Shown one piece after another: positions 1 to 5,167 of a stretch of DNA of 5,167 nt; within the stretch, counting starts at the first letter, position 1, and every line of letters begins with the position of its first letter. The notes below the pieces were generated by a model, which was not told the origin of the DNA, made no database searches, and saw nothing but the letters and a program-made list of their open reading frames with translations. A program made the translations under genes and the position numbers. The DNA is from Sphingomonadales bacterium. GTDB taxonomy: Bacteria; Pseudomonadota; Alphaproteobacteria; Sphingomonadales; Sphingomonadaceae. The stretch spans positions 1 to 5,167 of the forward strand of contig JAGXGT010000011.1 in the NCBI GenBank assembly GCA_024636595.1, written 5' to 3'.

Positions 1-1047
1 GTCTTCAACGAGAAGGCTTCCGGGTCGGAAGGCGAAGTGCGCCGCAACCTGATGCGCGTGGTCGACGAAATCGATACCAGGATTGTGGTCACGACTTTCG
101 CTTCCAACGCGGCGCGCCTGCAGACATTGGGCGAAGTCGCCATCCATTCCGGACGGAAGCTTTGTGTGGCTGGCCGTTCGCTCGACCGCATTATCGAGAA
201 TTGCAAGGAAAACGGCTATCTCAAGGACTTCCCGCCGACCGTGGAATTCCAGGAAGCGATGAGCCTCCCGCGCGGCGATGTGATGATCATTGCCACTGGC
301 GGTCAGGGCGAGGCGAGGGCGGCGCTGGGACGGATCGCCGGCGACAGCCATCAGATCAAGTTGTCCGAAGGCGATCATGTGCTGTTTTCATCGAAGCAGA
401 TTCCCGGCAATGAAATCGCGATTGGCCGGATCCAGAACCAACTCGCCGCCAAGGGTGTCGTCATGATCACCGAACGACAGGAGCATATCCATGTGTCCGG
501 CCACCCCGGTCAGCCCGAACTGGCACAAATGTATGAGTGGATCAGGCCGGAAATCCTCGTGCCTGTCCATGGCGAAATTCGCCATATGAAAACCCAGGTT
601 CGCTTTGGTCTGGAACAGGGTGTCCCCAAAGCGATATGCCAGCAGAACGGCGATGTCGTGCGTCTGGCCCCCAATGGTCCGAAGATATTGGGACAAGAAC
701 GCACCGGACGGCTAGTCGTGGATGGCGATGTCATCATTCCCGCCGACGGGAAAACCCTTAATGACCGCCGCAAGACCGCGCATAATGGTATGATCTCGGT
801 CGCCATCGGCCTGGATTCCCGAGGCAATATATTCGGTCAGCCGGTGCTGAAAATGCAAGGCGTTCCGCTTGAGGAAGACGAGGAAGATTTTCTCGATGAA
901 GTGATTGACAAGATCAACGCCAAATATTCCAAACCGGTGGGCGATATCGACAAGTTCAATGAATCGATCCGCCTGCTCGTCCGCCGCAGCGCGACCGAGT
1001 GGACGGGCAAGAAACCGATCGTTTCGGTGCTCACCATAGAGGCATAA
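1..1047 (+). CDS. rnj: Ribonuclease J, C-terminal part (5' end outside window)
   Basis: RNase J is a zinc-dependent metallo-beta-lactamase/beta-CASP ribonuclease with 5'-3' exonuclease and endonuclease activity, acting in the cytoplasm in rRNA 5'-end maturation and mRNA decay. The frame is open from base 1, giving 348 residues; members usually have about 550, so roughly the first 200, including the HxHxDH metal site, lie outside the window. Visible here, counting from base 1, are the TTFASN stretch with the GRS loop (about residues 34-59), motif A as GGQGE (100-104), motif B HVSGH with His168, and motif C VPVHGE with His190. The 22-residue spacing between these histidines equals that of Bacillus subtilis RNase J1 (His368 and His390). 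The C-terminal region (about 215-348) fits the small RNase J C-terminal domain. No frameshift is seen. The next gene starts five bases after the stop, so an operon is likely. The family assignment is firm; rRNA processing as its job here is inferred from the family. Confidence 0.95.
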   Translation, partial: VFNEKASGSEGEVRRNLMRVVDEIDTRIVVTTFASNAARLQTLGEVAIHSGRKLCVAGRSLDRIIENCKENGYLKDFPPTVEFQEAMSLPRGDVMIIATGGQGEARAALGRIAGDSHQIKLSEGDHVLFSSKQIPGNEIAIGRIQNQLAAKGVVMITERQEHIHVSGHPGQPELAQMYEWIRPEILVPVHGEIRHMKTQVRFGLEQGVPKAICQQNGDVVRLAPNGPKILGQERTGRLVVDGDVIIPADGKTLNDRRKTAHNGMISVAIGLDSRGNIFGQPVLKMQGVPLEEDEEDFLDEVIDKINAKYSKPVGDIDKFNESIRLLVRRSATEWTGKKPIVSVLTIEA

Positions 1048-1052
1048 AGGCC

Positions 1053-1337
1053 ATGCAACTCTACTCTGTTTTCGCGATCTACGTTCTGTTCTGGGTGACT
1101 GCCTTGTTCATCATCCTGCCTATCGGCATTCGCAATCATCACGAAACCGGGGTCAAAATGATCAAGGGGCAGTCGGATGGCGCGCCGGTCAATTTCCGGC
1201 CATGGCGCATCCTCTTGCTGACGACGCTGCTGGCGACCGTTGGGTTAGGCTTATTCTATCTCAACTATATCTATGGCTGGCTCAACATGGATACGATCGA
1301 TTTCTTCAACAGCCGGGAACGGATGAAAGGCGTCTGA
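1053..1337 (+). CDS. DUF1467 family small inner-membrane protein
   Basis: This encodes 94 residues of unknown function. Two hydrophobic segments, about residues 4-25 and 53-74, flank a polar loop (27-52) with the DUF1467-like pattern of a Pro-Ile-Gly turn, a Glu-Thr-Gly, then Gly-Ala-Pro-Val-Asn-Phe. The loop is followed by a Leu-Leu-Thr-Thr entry into the second helix. An N-in or N-out hairpin in the inner membrane is expected; the first helix could be taken for a signal peptide but has no clear cleavage site. The ATG at 1053 is chosen because the membrane segment starts at once after it and because AGAGG (1038-1042) and AAGG (1047-1050) lie upstream. An in-frame start at 999 would add 18 residues encoded inside rnj and is unlikely. 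The gene lies five bases after the rnj stop, an arrangement I recall from sphingomonads. It ends two bases from the stop of the convergent gene on its right. Confidence 0.85.
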   Translation: MQLYSVFAIYVLFWVTALFIILPIGIRNHHETGVKMIKGQSDGAPVNFRPWRILLLTTLLATVGLGLFYLNYIYGWLNMDTIDFFNSRERMKGV

Positions 1338-1339
1338 TC

Positions 1340-3676
1340 CTAGTTGCGCAAACGCTCGATCGCCTGCGCCAGCGCCACATAAAGCTTGCCGACGTCCGAT
1401 GAAAGCAGGGTCACGCTGATCGCGCTGCCATCGCGGGTCGCGAGCACGCCGCGCAACATTGCCTCGAAATCATGGATGTAGCGGTTCACATGCTCGCGGA
1501 ACTCGTCATTGCCGGAATATTGCGCCAGGATTTCGCGCACTTCTCTATTGTCGAGCAAGCGAACGGCGCGCCGCGTGAAAATGCCGCGATCGCCTTTCAG
1601 ATAGGCTGCCCACTCGGTGTCGGTGACATCGTTGGACAGGATCTTGCCGACATCGATCGAAATGGAATTGAGGGATTCGGTTAGCTGCGCCACGCGGCGG
1701 GTGAAATTCTCGTCGCTGCTCTGCTCCGCCTTCTCCTTGGCGAACAGGATGCGCTGTTCCAGCTTGATCGTCATATCCTCGATCGCGGCCAGCTGATCGG
1801 TGAGATGGGCGGCGGTGGACTGAGTGGTCGCAACCGCGCTCGACACCGCCTGTTCCAGTTTCGGCGCGATCGAGGCGATCTTGTCGTCGATAATCCGATT
1901 GAGCGCCTCTTCGCTCATTTTCTCAAAGGCTTCGGTCGAGCCGGCGATCGAATTTTCAAGCGCTTGCCGGGAATGTTCGGACGCCTGTTTGGCCGTTTCC
2001 TTGACCCGCAGCAGCGCGCTGATCATCTTTTCGCCAGCGCTTTCGGCCAGCGCTTCATTCTGGTCCCGCACCGCTTCAATGGCTTCCGAAATCTCGGCGA
2101 TTTGCTGAACAATGGAAACGCTCGCCTCGTCGCCGGTTTCGCGCAACTGGCGAAGCCGGTTCTGCTGATCGCTGATCGAATGGTCGGTTTGTGCCACCTG
2201 TTGTGCGACGCGGCCGGCGTCTTCCTGCGCCTTGCGGGCTTCGCGCGCGATCTGGCCGTATAGCGCCAGACTTTCCTGCGATTTCTCCGACACCCGTTCG
2301 AATGCCGCGGGCAGGGTCTCATCCATTTCACGGGCGCTGCTGTCGAGGGCGACGAGCAACGTATCCATCCGCTCGATCATGCCATCGGCGACGCCATAGC
2401 CGTTCTCGAGCGATTGCTGCAACGCGGCGCTATTCTGTTCCATGGCAGTCATGGCGAAGGCCAGCTTGGCGGTCTTTTCGCCGCTCTCATTGTCGAGGTT
2501 TTTGACGTTTTCGGCAATATCGGAGATATTCTGGTTGAGGTTATCAGTCAGCGCTTTCAGGCGGACTTCCTCGTTGTCAGCAATCTGCCCCGCACTGGCC
2601 AGAGCCGATTCCAGCGCATCGAGATCGGCCCGCATCGCCGCCGCCGATTCCGACGCTTCGGTCGCCAGTTGCGCGCGTGTTTTGTGAATAGCTTCGACGG
2701 TTTCAGCCGTGGTTTTTCGCAACAGATTGGCCATCTGGCTCGACCCCGCTTCGGCTTCTTGCAGCTGTTCGGTCAGGCTTGCTCTGATTTGCTCCGCTTC
2801 TGCCGCCAGATTTTCCACCGCCTGGGTAGATTTTTCGGTCACGGAAGCAAGGGTCTGCTGTGCGGCCGCACCGACTTCCCGGATTTTTCCAAGCGTTGAA
2901 ACCATCTCCGTCATTTCCGCATGGGCGGCTCGTCCGGCGTTGCCGATCTGGTTGGTCACGTCCTTGGCGGTGTTGATCACCACCGGTAAATGCTCGCGCA
3001 ACTGCTCCAGATTTTTGTAGGCCGTACCGCCGACTTCATCCAGTTTGTGCATCGTGCCAAGACCATCGTCGAGAGATTTTGTGATCAAATCAGCTGCGGT
3101 CGTGAGTTTGGCAGAAGACTGCTGTCCGAGCGTTTCGAGTTCGCGGCTTTCGTGGCTGAGAAACTCGCGGGCGACGCTGAGTTCATTGTTGACCGTTTTG
3201 AGGCGGGTCTCGAGCAATTCCGATTCAGCGCGCAGCGAAAGCGCGACGTCCGCAAAGCGGCCTGCTTCCCGCGTGCTGTTGCGCATATAGAGCAGATAGG
3301 CGATGCCAAGCGTGATCACCGGCAGACACCATTGCGTCAGCAGGTCGATCCCGGCCTTAGGCGTCGGCATTGTTGTAAAAATGTCGCGATTGGCCCACAG
3401 GAAAAATCCGGTCCAGCCGGCCGCGGAAATGGCTAGCAGCAGCAATGGCAGGAGACGGGAGCGGGTCGGGCCGGGACCGGAATCGGCAGCATAATGGTCC
3501 CATCCATCGTCTGCATCACCATCGCTATTTTGCTGATTTTCTTCGGAAAAATCGGCCTGTTCCGTTTCGCCATCCGGCGCTTCACGCGCTTCGCTTGCGG
3601 TTGTTTCTGTCTGGTCGTCACCGGGACGTTCATCCCGATCGCGCCACATCCCGATAATCTTGGATTCACCTGCCAT
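1340..3676 (-). CDS. TipN-like polarity scaffold: two membrane helices plus long coiled coil
   Basis: The product is 778 residues from the ATG at 3676, or 783 from an in-frame GTG at 3691. Numbering below uses the GTG. Residues 16-75 are acidic and low-complexity. Two hydrophobic helices (about 80-99 and 117-136) bracket a short, probably periplasmic, loop. Residues about 145-680 are rich in Ala, Glu, Gln and Ser with heptad spacing, indicating a cytoplasmic coiled coil. A compact cap (about 686-783) contains TEWAAYLKGDRGIFTRR, RYIHDFEAMLR and LLSSDVGKLYVALAQAIERL. This plan matches Caulobacter TipN, which marks the new pole and directs flagellum placement and chromosome segregation through TipF, PopZ and ParA. 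TipN orthology is inferred from architecture and recalled cap sequence, not from a search. It is not a chemoreceptor: HAMP and the conserved MCP signalling hairpin are absent. Databases may call it ATPase or kinesin-like, but I see no Walker motif. Both starts have weak Shine-Dalgarno sequences: AGGG two bases before the ATG, GAGA two bases before the GTG. Confidence 0.8.
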   Translation of the reverse strand: MAGESKIIGMWRDRDERPGDDQTETTASEAREAPDGETEQADFSEENQQNSDGDADDGWDHYAADSGPGPTRSRLLPLLLLAISAAGWTGFFLWANRDIFTTMPTPKAGIDLLTQWCLPVITLGIAYLLYMRNSTREAGRFADVALSLRAESELLETRLKTVNNELSVAREFLSHESRELETLGQQSSAKLTTAADLITKSLDDGLGTMHKLDEVGGTAYKNLEQLREHLPVVINTAKDVTNQIGNAGRAAHAEMTEMVSTLGKIREVGAAAQQTLASVTEKSTQAVENLAAEAEQIRASLTEQLQEAEAGSSQMANLLRKTTAETVEAIHKTRAQLATEASESAAAMRADLDALESALASAGQIADNEEVRLKALTDNLNQNISDIAENVKNLDNESGEKTAKLAFAMTAMEQNSAALQQSLENGYGVADGMIERMDTLLVALDSSAREMDETLPAAFERVSEKSQESLALYGQIAREARKAQEDAGRVAQQVAQTDHSISDQQNRLRQLRETGDEASVSIVQQIAEISEAIEAVRDQNEALAESAGEKMISALLRVKETAKQASEHSRQALENSIAGSTEAFEKMSEEALNRIIDDKIASIAPKLEQAVSSAVATTQSTAAHLTDQLAAIEDMTIKLEQRILFAKEKAEQSSDENFTRRVAQLTESLNSISIDVGKILSNDVTDTEWAAYLKGDRGIFTRRAVRLLDNREVREILAQYSGNDEFREHVNRYIHDFEAMLRGVLATRDGSAISVTLLSSDVGKLYVALAQAIERLRN

Positions 3677-3705
3677 GACCCTATTTAACACAATCTCAGA
3701 TCATA

Positions 3706-3724
3706 GAAACCATAAGTTAACCAT
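3706..3724 (+). promoter_or_regulatory. Candidate CtrA-type box in the divergent promoter
   Basis: TTAACCAT at 3717-3724 is identical to the half-site described for the alphaproteobacterial cell-cycle regulator CtrA. Eleven bases upstream, GAAACCAT (3706-3713) repeats six of its eight bases. The direct repeat AACCATA (3708-3714 and 3719-3725) therefore has an 11-base period, the same as the TTAA-N7-TTAA arrangement of full CtrA boxes. The first half has lost the TT of TTAA. A -10-like TATCAT (3724-3729) facing the Hpt-like gene has no recognisable -35 partner, which would suit an activator-dependent promoter. Binding is inferred, not shown. Confidence 0.4.
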
Positions 3725-3736
3725 ATCATGTGTAAA
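3709..3736 (-). promoter_or_regulatory. Candidate sigma-70 type promoter of the TipN-like gene
   Basis: Reading the minus strand, TTTACA (3736-3731) matches five of six bases of the -35 consensus. After a 16-base spacer comes TATGGT (3714-3709), matching four of six bases of the -10 consensus. Transcription would begin near 3702, giving an untranslated leader of about 25 bases to the ATG at 3676 or about 10 to the GTG at 3691. The perfect TTAACCAT octamer lies in the spacer, so a protein bound there could block or modulate polymerase. This is a pattern match only. Confidence 0.35.
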
Positions 3737-3744
3737 CGGCAGGA

Positions 3745-4053
3745 ATGTCATTTGATTATGGAGCTTTGGATGCCGCTCTGACGGCTGCGGTAGGGGATGA
3801 TCAGCCCCTTATTGCGGAATTGCGGGCGGCCTTTCTGGAAAGCGCGAAACGGCAGGTTGATTTGCTCGGACGAGCACGTTGCGATGCCAATTGGGAATAT
3901 GCCGCCTGGCGTCTGAAGGGGCTGGCCGCGAGTTTCTCCGCGACCAAGATCCTGCAGCTCGCCGACGAAGCCGCCCATTCCGCGCCGGGCGATCCGGTCA
4001 TCCTGCGGAAACTGGAACGCGCTGTTTCCGCGGTCGAGGCCCATCGCGACTGA
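3745..4053 (+). CDS. Hpt-like helical protein lacking the phosphoacceptor histidine
   Basis: The product has 102 residues and is predicted to be all-helical and cytoplasmic. Residues about 20-95 fit the histidine phosphotransfer (Hpt) fold: a first helix FLESAKRQVDLL (30-41), a second helix carrying AAWRLKGLAASFSA (53-66), then a long third helix and a C-terminal one (about 87-99). In genuine Hpt proteins the second helix reads A-H-x-L-K-G, and the His passes phosphate between receiver domains. Here that position is Trp55 (TGG at 3907-3909) while the surrounding LKG and small residues are kept, so phosphotransfer is not expected. It may instead bind a receiver domain without phosphate transfer, or bind another partner. 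The ATG at 3745 is the natural start, although AGGA directly abuts it with no spacer, an unusual arrangement. The gene is divergent from the TipN-like gene with 53 bases between (if that gene starts at 3691). The fold assignment is good; the function is unknown. Confidence 0.78.
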   Translation: MSFDYGALDAALTAAVGDDQPLIAELRAAFLESAKRQVDLLGRARCDANWEYAAWRLKGLAASFSATKILQLADEAAHSAPGDPVILRKLERAVSAVEAHRD

Positions 4054-4173
4054 TATCTCCAGTGAAAGCGGCTGACCCCGCCTTCTTTACCAGAATATCC
4101 CTTGGCATCACCGGACGCCACCATCTATGGACGGGAACACGCTTCCTCTTCATCGTTCGGGACCCCAATATTC
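4054..4173. other. Intergenic gap between the Hpt-like gene and the GTG-started gene
   Basis: This gap of 120 bases holds no convincing terminator. The best hairpin is GCGG (4068-4071) with CCGC (4078-4081), four base pairs without a T run. No -35/-10 pair stands out. The frame of the downstream gene is open back to 4066 but offers no ATG or GTG start before 4174. The only coding possibility is a 16-codon reading frame at 4127-4177, listed separately. Confidence 0.5.
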
Positions 4174-4177
4174 GTGA
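4127..4177 (+). CDS. Possible 16-residue leader ORF overlapping the next start
   Basis: ATG at 4127 opens a 16-codon frame (MDGNTLPLHRSGPQYS) ending at the TGA at 4175-4177. Its stop overlaps the GTG start of the next gene in the four-base sequence GTGA (4174-4177), the geometry typical of translational coupling. The ribosome-binding site is weak: GGA lies about ten bases before the ATG. So short a frame may occur by chance; there is no homology argument for it. Confidence 0.2.
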   Translation: MDGNTLPLHRSGPQYS

Positions 4178-5167
4178 AACTGGCACTGATTTCTCTGGCA
4201 AAGGACGATCTCGACGGACACGGGCCGATTGCTCTGCTGCCGTTGTTCGCCGGTACGCTGCTCGATCTGCAGGTCAACGCCGCGCAACGCTTTGGCTGCG
4301 AAAAATTTATCTTCCTGTGTCCGGTAACCCATGGCGCTTTGTTGCAGAAGATCGACGCCATGAAGCAGCAGGGGCTGGATGCCGAATATGTCCGCAGCCC
4401 CAGCGATCTGGTGCAATATGCCAGCGATCAGGACCATCTGGTCTATATTGCCGACGGTATTTTGCCCAATGACGAGATTGTCGAACAGCTGAGCGGTGCA
4501 CCGCAGGAATTGCTGTTCACCGTGCTCCACGCCGAGGAAGATCAGGAATTTGAACGGATCGACCTGAATCAGCGCTGGCTCGGGATCGTCTCGCTCAAGG
4601 CATCGCGGCTTGTTGCCATGATCGATATCCCGGATGATTGGGAGATCGGCTCGGCACTGCTCAGAACGGCGGTTCAGGCCGATTGTCCGCGAGCGATCAT
4701 CTCGGACCGCAGGATGGGTTCCGGCGCAATTGCGCATCTCCAGAGCGAAATCAGCGCGGCGCAATTCACCCGGCGCAAATTGAAAGATATGCCGTCGCGC
4801 AAGGATAATTTCCTCAATCGCTTTCTGTTGCGACCGTTGATCAAGCGCAGCCTTCCCAGGCTCTGGACCAAAAAAGCCGCGCCACAATATCTCCAAGCTT
4901 TCACCCTTTTTTCCGGACTCCTGGCAGTCGTGGCGGCGGTTTTTGGCTATCCCGTTGCCGCGCTTGGCTTGTTCTTTTCGGGCAGCATCGCGCAATTGAC
5001 CCGCGCATCGATGGTGCAATTTGACACCGCCCTGAAAGTTCGGGACTGGACCGGTTTGGCGCTCGATTTGCTCGTCGCAGCGGGCGTGGCGATTCTTCTG
5101 CTTCAAGCCTCTGATGTGATGACTTTGGTTCCGAATCTGGTGATTTTTACGCTGCTGCTCGTACAAC
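4174..5167 (+). CDS. Membrane protein with NTP-transferase-like and CDP-alcohol-phosphatidyltransferase-like halves, probably catalytically degenerate (3' end outside window)
   Basis: The frame stays open for 331 codons to the right edge. Residues about 1-180 have an alternating strand/helix pattern like sugar-nucleotide transferases: LLPLFAGTLLDLQ (21-33) resembles the 'pLLPVaGrPLL' segment, then CEKFIFLCP (42-50), and VYIADG (90-95) sits where the metal-binding Asp strand would be. The glycine-rich GxGxR loop is absent. Residues about 208-331 start with DNFLNRFLLRPLIKR (211-225), like the link in inositol-1-phosphate cytidylyltransferase / CDP-inositol transferase fusions. Hydrophobic helices follow near 242-258, 260-275, 294-311 and 315-331. 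The DxxDGxxAR motif expected near 271-289 is missing; only Asp284 is seen. The product is thus probably an inner-membrane pseudoenzyme or a diverged family. GTG at 4174 is chosen because the first strand follows at once; a GGGA lies 11 bases upstream. The reading frame is certain, the family resemblance moderate and the function unknown. Confidence 0.75.
   Translation, partial: MKLALISLAKDDLDGHGPIALLPLFAGTLLDLQVNAAQRFGCEKFIFLCPVTHGALLQKIDAMKQQGLDAEYVRSPSDLVQYASDQDHLVYIADGILPNDEIVEQLSGAPQELLFTVLHAEEDQEFERIDLNQRWLGIVSLKASRLVAMIDIPDDWEIGSALLRTAVQADCPRAIISDRRMGSGAIAHLQSEISAAQFTRRKLKDMPSRKDNFLNRFLLRPLIKRSLPRLWTKKAAPQYLQAFTLFSGLLAVVAAVFGYPVAALGLFFSGSIAQLTRASMVQFDTALKVRDWTGLALDLLVAAGVAILLLQASDVMTLVPNLVIFTLLLVQ

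Noticed and set aside
1805..2263. Plus-strand frames of 100-160 codons inside the coiled-coil gene (also 2414-2899 and 2990-3436)
   Set aside because: They are antisense shadows of a 2.3 kb gene. Their Phe/Arg/Gly-rich translations mirror the Ala/Glu/Gln codons of the minus strand, and none has a good start or a recognisable domain.
3663..3667. GATTC as a CcrM methylation (GANTC) signal near the start of the coiled-coil gene
   Set aside because: GANTC occurs often by chance and this one is inside the coding sequence, downstream of the likely promoter. There is no basis to assign it a regulatory role.
1340..3676. Methyl-accepting chemotaxis protein
   Set aside because: Two membrane helices and a long coiled coil invite this call, but the periplasmic loop is only about 17 residues, there is no HAMP domain, and the conserved signalling hairpin is absent.
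4068..4081. Hairpin as a terminator after the Hpt-like gene
   Set aside because: Only four base pairs with a six-base loop and no following T run; too weak to call.
3879..4472. Plus-strand frame of 197 codons spanning the Hpt-like gene and the next gene
   Set aside because: It is out of frame with two better-supported genes and its Arg-rich translation has no domain-like features.
4150..5166. Open frame of about 338 codons on the minus strand
   Set aside because: It lies exactly opposite the plus-strand membrane-protein gene. Its translation is a low-sense mix rich in Arg, Gln and His with no domain pattern, while the plus strand gives clear hydrophobic helices and sensible secondary structure. 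It is a shadow.

Overview
The window looks like a piece of chromosome from an alphaproteobacterium, most likely of the order Sphingomonadales. The reasons are moderately high GC (high fifties by eye), an RNase J gene followed directly by a DUF1467 membrane-protein gene, and protein sequences that read like sphingomonad or Sphingopyxis-type homologues. No tRNA, rRNA, CRISPR array, insertion sequence or phage gene was found. The order and genus assignments are inference from remembered family features, not from a search.

Layout from left to right. Positions 1-1047 (+) encode the C-terminal two thirds of ribonuclease J, cut by the window edge. Positions 1053-1337 (+) encode a 94-residue DUF1467 protein with two membrane segments, five bases after the RNase J stop and probably in the same operon. 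Tail to tail with it, only two bases away, lies a long gene on the minus strand (1340 to about 3676, or 3691 with a GTG start). Its product has an acidic N-terminus, two membrane helices, about 500 residues of coiled coil and a compact C-terminal cap. The architecture resembles the Caulobacter polarity landmark TipN. A short divergent region (3692-3744) separates it from a 102-residue Hpt-like helical protein (3745-4053, +) in which the phospho-accepting histidine is a tryptophan. After a 120-base gap, a GTG-started gene (4174 to beyond the right edge, +) encodes a protein with a nucleotidyltransferase-like N-terminal half and a membrane C-terminal half. It resembles the bifunctional inositol-phosphate cytidylyltransferase / CDP-alcohol phosphatidyltransferase fusions but appears to lack the catalytic motifs of both.

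The left third is RNA metabolism and housekeeping. The right two thirds are more interesting: a polarity-type scaffold and a pseudo-Hpt protein share a 53-base divergent control region. That region holds a perfect TTAACCAT octamer with a degenerate copy 11 bases upstream, which is the spacing of a CtrA box. This suggests cell-cycle control of a polar-organisation gene pair. Next to them is a membrane protein that looks like a catalytically dead enzyme. The functional link between these genes is a hypothesis from position only.
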